64,000 bases of DNA from Phytophthora sp. 'mugwort' (lineage: Eukaryota; Oomycota; Peronosporomycetes; Peronosporales; Peronosporaceae). Of the stretch, positions 1 through 11,779 are shown piece after piece (position 1 is the stretch's first letter; each line of letters opens with the position of its first letter). The notes beneath the pieces are model-generated. The model saw only the letters and a list, made by a program, of their open reading frames with translations. It was not told the origin of the DNA and searched no databases. Made by a program: the position numbers and the translations under genes. Location: positions 1-64,000 of the forward strand of contig JAUCEF010000011.1 of the NCBI GenBank assembly GCA_033558025.1, written 5' to 3'.

Positions 1-784
1 CCTAAACCCTAAACCCTAACCCTAAACCTAAACCCTAAACCCTAAACCCTAAACCCTAAACCCTAAACCCTAAAACCTAAACCCTAAACCCTAAACCCTA
101 AACCCTAAACCCTAAACCCTAAACCCTAAACCCTAAACCCTAAACCCTAAACCCTAAACCCTAAACCCTAAACCCTAAACCCTAAACCCTAAACCCTAAA
201 CCCTAAACCCTAAACCCTAAACCCTAAACCCTAAACCCTAAACCCTAAACCCTAAACCCTAAACCCTAAACCCTAAACCCTAAACCCTAAACCCTAAACC
301 CTAAACCCTAAACCCTAAACCCTAAACCCTAAACCCTAAACCCTAAACCCTAAACCCTAAACCCTAAACCCTAAACCCTAAACCCTAAACCCTAAACCCT
401 AAACCCTAAACCCTAAACCCTAAACCCTAAACCCTAAACCCTAAACCCTAAACCCTAAACCCTAAACCCTAAACCCTAAACCCTAAACCCTAAACCCTAA
501 ACCCTAAACCCTAAACCCTAAACCCTAAACCCTAAACCCTAAACCCTAAACCCTAAACCCTAAACCCTAAACCCTAAACCCTAAACCCTAAACCCTAAAC
601 CCTAAACCCTAAACCCTAAACCCTAAACCCTAAACCCTAAACCCTAAACCCTAAACCCTAAACCCTAAACCCTAAACCCTAAACCCTAAACCCTAAACCC
701 TAAACCCTAAACCCTAAACCCTAAACCCTAAACCCTAAACCCTAAACCCTAAACCCTAAACCCTAAACCCTAAACCCTAAACCC
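1..784. repeat. Telomeric repeat tract (CCCTAAA)n
   Basis: An almost uninterrupted array of the 7-mer CCCTAAA, with a few variant units in the first 80 bases, ends at the unique sequence TTGGATTC. This is the C-rich strand of the TTTAGGG telomere used by oomycetes and plants. Position 1 is therefore the chromosome terminus, and everything to the right lies inward. Confidence 0.98.
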
Positions 785-1033
785 TTGGATTCTCTGGGTA
801 CAGAACTGGATTTTCGGGGTACAGAACTGGATTTTCGGGGTACATTCACCCAACAAATCTAGTTTGAACCCACACCCACTTCTCGAAGATTCAAGTGCAC
901 CCACGCACGCAAGTTGAAGATTCGAGAAACCAAGATGCATGAATCTTGCATGTGTAGTGAGTAGCTAGCAGTAGCACAACAGCTTCAGCTGGACGCTCAC
1001 TTCTCAATTTGCCGTCCACTGAAGAAGCCTAAG
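785..1033. repeat. Subtelomeric direct repeat, copy 1
   Basis: About 250 bases that recur in the same orientation at 3388-3633 with a few substitutions and small indels. It begins with short internal repeats of GGGGTACAGAACTGGATT and ends with GAAGAAGCCTAAG. No ORF is supported. It separates the telomere from the Penelope-like region. Confidence 0.85.
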
Positions 1034-1206
1034 CGAAAGGACACCGGAGAGGCCGACCTCCCGACCCTTTGGACAACCAAATACAACTGTTTTTGTCGCG
1101 TCAAGCCTCAGTCTCAAGACACAAACCGCTCGCCACCGCTTCGCGCTGCCTCGCGTTTGCACTCACTCCGGCTTCGCCTTCGTTCGTGTCACAACCCTAA
1201 ACCCTA
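1031..1206 (+). repeat. Copy of the element end also found at 18,661-18,836, running into telomere repeat
   Basis: About 175 bases from AAGCGAAAGG to ACAACCCTAAACCC match 18,661-18,836 almost base for base at a constant offset of 17,630. In both places the segment runs directly into CCCTAAA-type repeats. This fits the 3' end of an element joined to a telomere, here truncated at its 5' side. Confidence 0.85.
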
Positions 1207-1210
1207 AACC
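1193..1210. repeat. Short telomeric repeat before the Penelope-like element
   Basis: AACCCTAAACCCTAAACC lies just upstream of the Penelope-like coding region and marks an internal junction with telomeric sequence. Confidence 0.85.
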
Positions 1211-1233
1211 AACCAACACGAAGACAATTAAGG

Positions 1234-3269
1234 ATGGACTCGCAAGCATCGCTCGCTAGAAGCCCGCCGCAATTCACCAAGGACCTCGTGTCGACCGCTA
1301 TCGCCGACTACAAGGCCCTCTTGAAGCAAATTTCGCATCCAAGAAACGTGCCATCGACAAGCTCGAGCACGTCACGCCCAAGTCGATTCAACACAACATC
1401 GACCTCAAGATCCCTCCGATCGTTCAAGACTCTCGTCCGACGGAGGCAACGGAGCTACAGCGACGCTTCAACACCGCCATTGATGACTTACCTGCCACCC
1501 TCAAGCGACTGCTAGGACTGAACCTCAATTTCTGTCCCACACCGCGCCGACTCTCGACTACCGATCTCCTTGAACGGCTACCAGACTTTGTTCGATCGCT
1601 TCGACTCCGGTACCTATTCCGGAAGAACGACAACAAAGCGTTCACGAAGAGCTCAATCTACGTGAAGAACGAAGCGTTTCAGCCACCACCATGTCCCCCT
1701 GCGATTGAAGCAACACTTCAGACCATCGAACAACGTCTTCAAGTTACAACATTGGTCTCGAAGCGACACTTCAACATGACCAAGACCCAACGGGACTTGC
1801 TCAAGACCCTGATGTTCCGGCACGATCTCAAGGTTCTGCTGACCGACAAAAACCTCGGCCCAGCAGTCATGACATCAACCCAATACGTCGACTTCTGCCT
1901 TGATCATCTCCAAGACACTACGACGTACCGGAACATCCAAGCGCCCCCAGATGCCATCCTGAGACTGCTGAAGAGTACCGTCAGGAAGTACTACGAACGC
2001 ATGTTTCAGCGATACGGCTACGATGTGGACTGGAAGGATACGGCGATCATCACCCACAAGATTGACGCAAGATCGCTGAATGTGTTCTACGCACTAGCGA
2101 AGATACACAAGCCTCAGTTAGCACCGAGACCAATCGTCTCAAACGCTAATGGAGTGCTCCTCGGACTCTCCAAGTGGCTCGACTACCAACTCCAGCCACT
2201 GCTGAAAGCCTCTGCGTCATATCTCAAGAACTCGGATCAGCTCCTGACCGATCTCGCCGCCCTCCAAGTCACGCCGCAAGATCAGATCCTCACGTTCGAT
2301 GTCGTTTCGCTATACACGAGTATACCGATCGACTGCGCACTCGATACGTTTGCAAGGATCCTCAACGATCATCGATGGAAGACTGCCATCCTGGAAGGAC
2401 TACACCTCATTCTGAGGTTCAACTACTTCCAGTTTGGCGACACGATGTGGCACCAAATCACAGGTACCGCAATGGGTACCCCGGTTGCACCAGCTTTTGC
2501 CTCACTGTACCTTGCGCACTTTGAGAGCCAGCTGACACCAGAGTTCCAAGAATCCCTCGTGTACTTCCGTCGATACATCGATGATGGATTGATCATCTGG
2601 CGCCCAAGAACGGAAGATCCTTTTGCACTCCAAAGGTTCTTCGCCAAGTTCACGCGTCTGTCAAGACTCAAGTTCACACACGAACAGAGTCTGACCGAAG
2701 CGCCGTTTCTCGATCTCTGGATCATCAAGACCGAAAACAGACTTCGAACCAAGACGCACCAAAAAGCGCTAAATCTGTACCTCTACCTTCCAGCTGCCAG
2801 CGCACATCCGCCTGGCGTGCTCAAAGGGTTGATCTACGGACTCGTGAAGAAGTACGCAATGCAGAACCCAGACGCGAACGACTTCAAGTCGGTCGTTAAT
2901 CTGCTTCTGCAACGACTGCAAAGTCGTGGCTATCGAGCCACCAAACTGCTACCAATCTTCCGAGCTGCGCTGGAGGAAACAAGAGCACCAAGGCCGCGGA
3001 CATCCAAGGTCTTCTTTAAAGTTCCCTACGATCCGAATGGACCGTCCGGCGCGGAACTGAAGAGACTCCTTGACGTTCAAGCACTCGAAACCGAAACAAA
3101 GAAATTCGGGATCGACCAAGTCAGCCGGTGCTATCTGAAGCCTCCGACTCTCAAGCGCAAGCTGTGCCCAACAAGACTACCACCGACATTCTCCCCGTCT
3201 CCTGCAGACCGCCTCGCACTTCGACCAAGAAAGCGAAAGCGATCGGTCTGTACAGAAGACGGGGGGTAA
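1234..3269 (+). pseudogene. Penelope-like reverse transcriptase (one frameshift near the N-terminus)
   Basis: Copies element RNA into DNA. ATG at 1234 opens a frame that is lost near 1300-1335; from 1332 a second frame stays open to 3269. Reverse transcriptase signatures in order are DKNLGP, RPIVSN, TFDVVSLYTSIP (first catalytic Asp), GTAMGTPVAPAFASLYL, and RYIDDGLIIW (catalytic YIDD). YLPAASAHPPGVLKGLIYG, typical of Penelope-like enzymes, follows in the thumb region. The C-terminal tail is basic (RPRKRKR) with no endonuclease. The stop codon TAA is the TAA of the first telomeric repeat, so the ORF has no 3' UTR of its own or was cut short by the junction. The main domain is intact, so activity lost only by the N-terminal shift is possible. 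Confidence 0.85.
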
Positions 3270-3289
3270 ACCCTAAACCCTAAACCCTT
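3268..3289. repeat. Telomeric repeats after the Penelope-like ORF
   Basis: TAAACCCTAAACCCTAAACC follows the coding sequence directly and supplies its stop codon. It is read as the older telomere on which the element was primed. Confidence 0.9.
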
Positions 3290-3387
3290 TGACACGGTGG
3301 CGCGTCACAACCAGCATCCGTGATGTTGAAGATTATCAGCGGGAAAATTCTACACGGTTGAAGATTCGCACTGCGAAAATTCCCAGC

Positions 3388-3633
3388 TGGATTCTCTGGG
3401 TACAGAACTGGATTCCTGGGTACAGAACTGGATTTTCGGGGTACATTCACCAACAAATCTAGTTTTAACCCACACCCACTTCTCGAAGATTCAAGTGCAC
3501 CCACGCACGCAAGTTGAAGATTCGAGAAACCAAGATGCATGAATCTTGCATGTGTAGTGAGTAGCTAGCAGTAGCAGAACAGCTTCAGCTGGACGCTCAC
3601 TTCTCAATTTGCCGTCCACTGAAGAAGCCTAAG
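3388..3633. repeat. Subtelomeric direct repeat, copy 2
   Basis: Same repeat and orientation as 785-1033, diverging after the shared GAAGAAGCCTAAG. The pair brackets the shared element end and the Penelope-like element. Confidence 0.85.
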
Positions 3634-4347
3634 GGCTTCCCGCTGGCTTGCACTTGGTAGGCGCAGGAGCTGCTGCCGTCGTAGTCGCTGGCGCTGGCAG
3701 CGGTGCCGGAGTTGAAGCAGGAGGGGGCGTCATCAGGGCGAGCGGCAGGTCAGACCATGCTAACAACAGTGGCATTGTGTACTGTGGGACTGCCACCGCT
3801 GAGTCGTCGTCGGGTGGCTGCATCTTGGAAAAACGGCTTGTGTTTGAGAGAGCGAATTGGTGGCCGAGAATATGGTGCTACCTGGACTTGTTTGGGCACA
3901 CGGTTCTCGCAGACAGTGGATGGCTGCAGGCACATCGGTATCTCACCCTAACCATGATGTGTTTGCGCCGATGTAAGCGTGTCCCCGACGTGAACAACGG
4001 TCTCATGGGCTCCGACTCGGTGCATCCCCTATCTGCACAGTATTTTTCTGTAGGAGAAAAAACTGGCAATCGGAGCAAGCGTAGCTAGAGCAAACCGCGC
4101 GGTTTTGCGAAGGCGGGCTTAGCGGCAGCGAGCCCAGCACTGTAGCGGGCCGAGCTTAGTTCTCTCATAATAGCTTACCAAACTTCCGCGATGACATCCG
4201 TTTTTGAAGGAGCTCAAATTCCATGATGCATTTGGAAGGTTGTCCATTTTACTTGATTTTATTATGGTCCTGTACCCTAACCCTGTGCATGGAGCTTCTG
4301 ATTCTGACTTCCGTTCTTCATGTGGTGGAGTGGACCTGCTGAAATAA
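3634..4347. other. Non-coding subtelomeric sequence
   Basis: Open frames here are short and have no recognisable domain. Nothing further can be supported. Confidence 0.5.
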
Positions 4348-5075
4348 CGGCGACGGATACACGAAGTGAGCCTCATCAGCAACCCCCACGGTTATCGGTG
4401 TACCCCCTCTGTAAGGATGTGGTTTGCAAATACGACACATTTTACATCGGTTACGTATGGGTAAAACTTTGGTCCCGACACAATCGATATACGCACAGTC
4501 TGGTGCAGACGTAAAGTTTCTATCGTCCAAGGCAAAGGTCACGGGTTCGAGTCCCATCGATAACACATTTTATTTTGCATAGTTTGCATAAATTGCACAT
4601 AAGGAGGCGCCGCGCGACACCACGACATCTTCCAAGGATCACGTATGTGAACTACACTCATGGTACACGCAATCATTATCATGATGACGAAACCAGAGAA
4701 TGTCCCAGAGTCTCCAGCCAATCAGATAGTCAATAGAGTGTGACGTGTAGGTTTGCATGTGATGTAGAGGAATGGTTGGTCACCGTGCGGAGAATATCCA
4801 GCGTGGCACAAAGGACACACAAGAGCCTCCATGGCGGCTTAGATATAGCGCTAGCGAACTAAGGACCGCCCAAAATGAATCACTTCCAAATTTCCTTCCT
4901 ACTCGACAACCCCTTCTCCTTCTCCTCCGCCCCACATCATTACACCCTCCGTTAGTCGGTGCCTGGGCAGTGGGATCCCGCACTCACACACTGCACCCAG
5001 ACATCGACTAACGGAGGGGATACACCGATAACCGTGGGGGTCGCTGATGAGGCTCACTTCGTGTATCCGTCGCCG
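4348..5075. mobile_element. Possible non-autonomous element with 62-nt inverted repeats
   Basis: The arm at 4348-4409 is the near-exact reverse complement of 5014-5075, with about two mismatches. Roughly 600 bases of non-coding DNA lie between, including a tRNA-like B box. A degenerate relative of the arm occurs near 6476-6560. No transposase is present. It could be a MITE-like element or an inverted pair of a longer dispersed repeat. Target duplications were not identified. Confidence 0.5.
4483..4563 (+). other. tRNA-like B box, possible SINE head or tRNA relic
   Basis: GGTTCGAGTCCC matches the internal B box of RNA polymerase III genes. A weak A-box-like CGCACAGTCTGG lies about 45 bases upstream. 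A convincing acceptor stem and T stem do not form, so this is not called as a tRNA gene. Confidence 0.3.
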
Positions 5076-8000
5076 GGCTGGATGTGCTCTCTCGTCGACA
5101 CGAAATCCGCAGAAAGTGAAACTTGAACGTCCTAGCGGGGATAGATGAGAGGAGCAACAGGCGACCTGACCACGGGCCATGAATTATACTCCTAGACCAT
5201 ACTACCTCGGGCGAGCGCCATCGAGACGGATCAATTCTCGCCAACGTGTTGGAGACGGCTGGATCTTGATTTTTTTCCACCCTGAGATTCGCGCGGAAGT
5301 GATTCCGCCGAGGCTCGACACGATCGCAGTCGATCAAGGCATCTGACAGATCCCTGGGAGGGTCACGACCGTCAGCCAGGGTATCACGACCAAGGAGCAT
5401 GTGATATCCTCTGCTTGCTGAGGGAAATGCATCATCGCGGATCCAGCCTGAATTCGAGATCACAACACCCAGTCCGACGAATTACATCGAAGTAGCGCTG
5501 CTCGAATCATTCCGATAAATACGACGTACGGGAATCAACGCCCGGACCGGATATCCATCTGAAACCGTGCCAATCACGGTGCGAAGAGTGCCGCGGGGAT
5601 CGTCTATTAGGGGCAGAAACATGCCCAGCGGACGGTATGGCAAGACAAGGATGAATGGGGAGAACCTACGAAGCTTGTGCAATAAGAACGAGACGAGGGG
5701 TGATCATAGGTGTCCGGAATCGTGGATCGAGGTGAAGCCGTCGAGCGACAGCGATCTAGTCCCAGTGGCGATTGTGACAGTTTGGAAATCCGTTGCACTA
5801 ACTGAACCTGATGGAAGTGAATCCGGCAGTAGGGTATGGATGACAGTGGTCCAGATGGCGCTGTCGTCAATGAGATCGGAACACAATGGCAGATCGGGAA
5901 GGAGAGGGCGGGTCTTCGCTATGATCAGGCCTTATTTGGTGTCGATACCGCCACTTGGGTAGATCCTTTATTAGGCGGGTCCCAGTGTGCCCGGATCCGA
6001 CGGTGCGTGACGTGGATCCTAGTGTGGGATTCGTATGCGCAAGCCGAGTAGGAATCCAGGGGCAGGAATGATTACTGGTCGGATGTGAAGATAATGTAGA
6101 GGATAGGATGAAGGCTAACATATATTAGAGTCGCATTTGCTTGGAAGTGGGCAACTGGTTATTAGTATTGGGATTTGTATTAGTCCATAGTAATCTACAC
6201 CTTGTACCAAGTGACAGTCCATTAGATAGCTTTGTTAATTGGCTCCTGAATTTTGCTATTACTCGAATTGGATACAAACAGTTTGTCACCATTGTTGACG
6301 CTCTGACTATGAATTGGTTGTTGATGGCAACCCGGGTAGAAAATCGAGGCTAGCAAATACAGTTTGTAGAATGATAAGGTTGTTGGCATTGAGACTGGAA
6401 CCATTGTGGTGTAGCGAGATTGGTCAGAATCTGATTCAGACCCGATCCGCTTATTAACTGCCGCCAGACACCGATTAACGGAGGGGATTCCCCGATGATC
6501 CGTGGATCAGCTGAACTTGGTCTCACCTTGTGTACCCGTCGGTGTGCTGGATCTGTTCTCTTGGGACTCCGAAGAATACAGCCTGAATCTCCTGATTCAG
6601 GTCCTTCTTCAACCTCTCAACACATAGCGTCTTCACACTTGCCATTCCCGAGGATGATTACTGATCCGATCCCAATCTGCCAGATCACGTATTTCAGAAC
6701 ATGTATGCCGATCTGACAGATCGTGGATGTCGGAACCTGTACGCCGATAGGTGAAAACCGATCAACCCGATCAGCCCGATCTCGGATGGCGGGGCGTAGG
6801 TCCATCTGTGGCGCTGGATCAGCCCGATCTTCCGAACCTTGAACGCCTTATCGGTTCGATCTGCCTGATCCCGCTATCGATCGGATCGATCTGCCAGATC
6901 CCTGGTAGCGGATCGGTTCGCTCTCTCCGATCTCGTACGACGGACTGCATGACGATCTACGAGTGTCGGATCGGCCCGAACTTGGCTGGTTGTGCTCTGT
7001 CGGTCACCCACAGGTCCCATCTCGGACCCTTGTGCCGATCCTGAACCGCCTGACAGGATCGGTCTGAGACCATCCCGATCGAGCCCAAATCGGAGCCATA
7101 TCCAGTCAGGTCAACCCGTTAACGCTGACCAGTCTTGATCTCTTGTCTCCATTCCTTACCGAGGTCCAGACTCGGAAATTTATCTGATCCCCGATCTGTC
7201 GGGTGGCTACCGTATAACCGATCCATGCTCGATGGCTGCTCGACCTTGGTTTCCTTTCCCTGCGTCAGAGCATCGTATTATGGCCCCGGATTAGGTCGAA
7301 CGTCGTCCCGCTTTACATCGTATGTTGATCTGGCTCGATCGTCCCCTTTCTTCACCACTGGAGTCGCATTTCTCACAGAACTGCCCATTTCATGGGGATC
7401 TGATATTCTTGGTTGACGCTTCTCCACAAAACCTTGTACTTGGATGAATTAGTACCGGGGGTTGCATCGATTAGTAACATATCCGCAAATTGCTTGAATA
7501 CCAGACGCAATTGGTGGGTTTGAATTATGATACAAGTCGCGGTTTCTTTAGCATATTAAACGTAGGAAGTTCGAATGTCAATGGTCTAATGCCGGGATAG
7601 TACATAGTCAACGTGGTACCCTAAAGTTCGCATAATCAACAAATATACGACCGGTGTTTCCTAACTCCTACAAAACTCTACCATTCGCCTTTTTAGGCGT
7701 TTTGTTTTTTAGTGAGCACACCTTGTTCTTGTTCGCAGATCTTTTGCCACGAATCAGGTTGTACACATCTTGAATGGAAGGATTTACCTCAATGTTGTTG
7801 TGACGGGGCACACAACACCTTGCGCACAGGAAGTGTGACTTCCGGAGAGTATACAAACTCTCAACGAACGCCAGTTCACTAATCCTGGCCTGTGGGATTG
7901 TTACCAAAATTAGGTAGGATTAAGACTGAATATATTTATCGGTGACCCCTTTTAATGCGCCTACATACTAACTATTAGTCACCTATAAAGTTTCCTAGAT

Positions 8001-9994
8001 GTTATCTTATTGAGTGGCTTTGAGGTTTTTGTACCATATCTGTGGTACCTATCCATGACGTCATTACCGTCGACGTCATAGTGATGTTTATCTACATCAC
8101 TTAGTGTACTTGGGAACACCTGCTCTGAAGAGTGACTTAAAACTCTTCATGTAACCCCGTTACAGTTGTCGACGATAAACTTTAGAAGAGCTCTCCTCTT
8201 CGCCCCCGCTTTCGTTCTGGAGCACATCGACAATTGTGACCACGTCGGGGTCCAGCCCTTTGAGCACTGACGGAAACTGAGTGATACTTATTTGCTAACA
8301 TGTGTTTGTGAACTGGATTGCACTTGAAATACAGCCGCTCGTCCTTGATCGCTACGTGGACATACGCATTGATCTTCACAAACACATACACGAGAACATC
8401 AGCATGATATTAGAAATCACGAATCCGAGGGAAATCCCCAATATGATCGAACATGATCGAACGGAGCCCAAATATAGCCAAACCCGCCACTCTTAGACTT
8501 ATACGCGCCCGCGCTAGTGCTCACGAGGTTTTTGCGTAGTACTTCCATTCCAGAGGGATCAAAGAACTGATGTATGCTTCTGTCTTTGGTGTTATCTGCA
8601 TTCCTTTTTTCGGTAATAGTGTCCGATCGTTGACGAAACACCTATCGAGGCCCAAATAAAGGAAGCGTTGAGGTAAGTATTTCACGAACTGTGTAGGCCG
8701 TTCACAACTACCTGATACGATTCCGCGAGATCACCTGTTCGCCTCGTGGGATGGTTTCCATGAGTTCATGGAAACCATCCCACGAGGCGAACAGGTGCCC
8801 CCGATGAGTATCTGGTGGAATATTATACAGTATACGCATCCGCGAAATAGCATCAACCCACGTGGAAAAATTGGACATTTGCGGCCAAAGAGTTGGACCC
8901 TCGTTCAGGATCTATAATCACTCTCGATTTCTAAACGCTATTTTCACGAAAACATCAACATGAATATTTTACGAAAAAGTTAGTATCATTTTATTTGACG
9001 GGGTCTCATTATGAGACTCTCATATGCTAGTATGAGTATGTCGCCGTTAAAGGTAGTACCACAGATACTACAGTACTATAATTAATGTACTAGTTTGTTT
9101 TGGTGCTACTGGTATGCATTCACAAGCATTTTATTCCAGATTGTGACAATATTCATAAATGTGCAAATATGTTCGCGCGGGTGGCCAATTTGTCAACCGT
9201 ATCTGACAGTTTTAATTGGGCAACTGAAGTTGCGGCAGAAAAAGAAGCGATCCCAGCTAGACCAAGATCTTAATATTTTTTGCGTTTCGGCGTCCACGAA
9301 ATTGAGTCGCTTCGTACACAATAAATTGTAGTGTTGTGACTGCTGTGCCAAGTCAATCTATCCTTATGCTGTTTCTACATGTATTGCAAATCCTTTCCTG
9401 TGCTGTAGACTTAACTGTACTAGAGTACTAGTATAATTTATAGCCTTTAAGGATTTGCCATGTATACTCAATTTGTATACTACTTCGTATTATATTATAA
9501 TTGTACACAAGTGGAGTATATGTGAAGTTAAGTAAAGTACTTGGGCTATTCTCATACATGTAGTGTTGCCGTTTGTTTCATAGTTTTAACAACCACCAGT
9601 ACTCCTTCAAAGAGTTTGATCTCCATGTTGACGAAGTTTGTTTCCAGCATATTGAAGCACGGTATTTTGTGCAAGCCTAGCTATGCGCGCGCAGCCCGAC
9701 GCCACGTCTCAGCGAGCGTAGCAAGTGCCGCACCGACGGCACACGGTCAGTCGATTGGCACCGGTCCCGCGCATATCGCTGCTGCGCAGCTCCTCGCTGA
9801 GTGATGTACAGTATTGGAAAACGCGGTGTCGGGCGTTGAATGCACATCCATGCAATAACGATGCCTCTCCTATGCGATCGGACCAACAACCAGGGATTCT
9901 AGTGCAATTCTAGTTCTGCTTGGCTCGCGGCAAGACACTCCGTTCATTCGCTATTTGGCTTCGAAGAGCACAGTCCAGATATCCTCCCAGCAGA
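5076..9994. other. Long gene-free subtelomeric stretch
   Basis: No ORF has a recognisable domain. From 6480 to 7100 the sequence is rich in short degenerate repeats around GATCTGCC and CGATCAGCCCGATC. From 7500 to 9900 it is AT-rich. It also holds the perfect hairpin at 8732-8797. It probably consists of decayed repeats. The last few hundred bases should contain the promoter of the transporter starting at 9995. Confidence 0.5.
8732..8797. repeat. Perfect 66-bp palindrome (32-bp arms, 2-bp loop)
   Basis: The arm at 8732-8763 is the exact reverse complement of 8766-8797, with only GT between. The sequence can form a cruciform or a hairpin RNA. It lies in otherwise non-coding DNA. Confidence 0.95.
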
Positions 9995-11566
9995 ATGGTT
10001 GTTAATACCAATTCCACCGCCGTCTCACCAGTAACCAAGGATCCCGCCTACGTGGAAGTCGCGACACCAGATGCCGATCTCCCGCAAGTTGCCCAGGAGG
10101 CTGTCGAGGCGCGCATGCACGTCCAGCCCACCTACATCCTCTACACGAGCGCCGTGCTCGCCTTTGTACTTCCACTGCAGTTCGGTTGGTCAACCTCACA
10201 GCTCAATCTGCGCAAGTTCAATAACGTCGAAGACTGCAACGCCCGCCCTGTCGTCGAAGGCACGTGCATCATGTTCCCGGGCCACACCAAGTTCCAGTGG
10301 ACTATCGTCGTGAATGCGTGGATTCTCGGAGGTATGATTGGAGCTGGTCTTGTTGGTAAGTTCGCGGACCGGTTCGGTCGTAAGCAAGTCCTAATCTACA
10401 ACTGCGGTTTTATCATCGCCGGAGCTATCATTCAGGCCGTGGTCTCGAACCTGTGGATCTTTGCGGTTGGACGGCTCCTTGCTGGTATCGCGTCAGGTGC
10501 CACGACTGGTAACGTTGGTGGCTACATTAACGAGATCTCCCCCCCTCACAAGCGCTCGCTACTTGGTTCTGTTCTACACAGTGGTATCACTGTCGGAATT
10601 CTGTTGGTCGCTACAACCCATTTCTACATGGACTTTCACAGTGGCTGGCGATATATTGCTGCTTTCCCGATCGTGCTTGCAGCCATTTTCCTCAGCATAT
10701 CGCCGTTCATGATGGTCGAGTCGCCGGTATGGCTATTGCTAAAGGGTCGTCGTAATGATGCCGAAGCCGTGCTCGCTCGTCTCTTTGGCGCCGACAACGT
10801 GCCCGTGGCTCTGGAGTGGATCGAGTCCAAGCGTAAACACGACATGGAGATGCAGTCGAGCACATGGAGTGAGAATGGCAACGATGTTGTTCGCAGCGGC
10901 AAGGGTGTACCTTTCTCGGAGCTAATTGCTCCCGCTCTTCGTCGCCAGTTCATCATTGCGATTGGCGTTGCTTGCATGCAGAAGATCACGGGTATCAACA
11001 CTGTGTTTTACTACTCGTCGGACTTGTTTAGTCAGGCTGGCCTGAGCAATGCCCGTGTCAGCACTGTTGTCATTGACATTGTTAACATGCTGCCTACGTT
11101 GGTGTCGGGATTCTTTGCTGCTCGATTCGGTAACCGAAAAATGCTGCTTTGCGGTCTGGCGGGCATGTTCGTCAGCGCTATTGGCGTGACTCTGTCGCTG
11201 TCGTTTAGCTGGTCGGCCCTGTCGATTCTGTTCATCGCGACGTACGTCGGTTCGTTCGGTGTGAGTCTCGGTCCGCTGATGTACGTGGTCATCGCCGATA
11301 TTTTTCCCGACTACGCTCGTGCAACGGTCACCTCGATTTGTGTGCTCACCGCCTGGTTTGCCAACCTGATCGTGGGTGTGGGCTACCCCTACATTTCGAG
11401 TGCTCTGGGTGACCTGGCGTACCTTCCGTTCGTGGTACTGCTAGCGATCTCGTTCGTGTTCTTGTTCGCACTGCTACCAGAGACGTCTGGCAAGACCAAC
11501 GAGGAGATCCAAGACGAGTTCCGCGCCATCCGCTTGAAAACCCGTCGCGCGACCGAGAACTATTAA
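9995..11566 (+). CDS. Sugar transporter of the major facilitator superfamily
   Basis: Proton- or facilitator-type monosaccharide transporter of the plasma membrane; 523 residues, the usual length for the family. The ATG at 9995 is chosen because the open frame upstream has no earlier ATG. Signatures are ADRFGRKQVLIYN between helices 2 and 3, GRLLAGIASG in helix 4, VESPVWLL before the central loop, KITGINTVFYYS in helix 7, and LPETSGKTNEEI at the C-terminus. About twelve hydrophobic segments are visible. A long loop lies near residues 110-125 with cysteines. Its inverted paralogue is at 24,910-26,487, and the two are almost identical over the C-terminal half. Substrate cannot be read from the sequence. 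Confidence 0.93.
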   Translation: MVVNTNSTAVSPVTKDPAYVEVATPDADLPQVAQEAVEARMHVQPTYILYTSAVLAFVLPLQFGWSTSQLNLRKFNNVEDCNARPVVEGTCIMFPGHTKFQWTIVVNAWILGGMIGAGLVGKFADRFGRKQVLIYNCGFIIAGAIIQAVVSNLWIFAVGRLLAGIASGATTGNVGGYINEISPPHKRSLLGSVLHSGITVGILLVATTHFYMDFHSGWRYIAAFPIVLAAIFLSISPFMMVESPVWLLLKGRRNDAEAVLARLFGADNVPVALEWIESKRKHDMEMQSSTWSENGNDVVRSGKGVPFSELIAPALRRQFIIAIGVACMQKITGINTVFYYSSDLFSQAGLSNARVSTVVIDIVNMLPTLVSGFFAARFGNRKMLLCGLAGMFVSAIGVTLSLSFSWSALSILFIATYVGSFGVSLGPLMYVVIADIFPDYARATVTSICVLTAWFANLIVGVGYPYISSALGDLAYLPFVVLLAISFVFLFALLPETSGKTNEEIQDEFRAIRLKTRRATENY

Positions 11567-11779
11567 TAGGGGGGCCACACACTGGCTGTTGCTTTTTGTT
11601 TGCATTTATCAATAACATCATGCTTTCCCTAATCGTTTGTTTGGCTACTTGTGTGGTGCACCCCGCTTTGAATTAGTGACCAGTTGGTTTCATATTAGTG
11701 ACCACTCCGCATGGTGAGCATCTAGCAGCACCTGACTCAGGTGACGGCTAACATTTGAATCTCGCCAGCAACTTGCCAG

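Larger units (their letters stand above)
1211..3289 (+). mobile_element. Telomere-associated Penelope-like retroelement without endonuclease
   Basis: A reverse transcriptase unit bounded on both sides by short CCCTAAA stretches (1193-1210 and 3268-3289). It is on the C-rich strand with its 5' end toward the chromosome tip and its 3' end against inward telomere repeat. That is the polarity expected if a telomeric 3' end primes reverse transcription. No GIY-YIG endonuclease follows the reverse transcriptase. Known endonuclease-deficient Penelope-like elements of several eukaryotes sit at telomeres in this way. The class assignment rests on motifs read by eye. Confidence 0.8.

Noticed and set aside
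3648..4088. 146-residue Gly/Ala-rich ORF
   Set aside because: Low-complexity start, no domain, and overlapping alternative frames of similar length; no evidence of a gene.
4483..4563. A tRNA gene
   Set aside because: A good B box is present but acceptor and T stems do not pair well, so it is listed only as tRNA-like.
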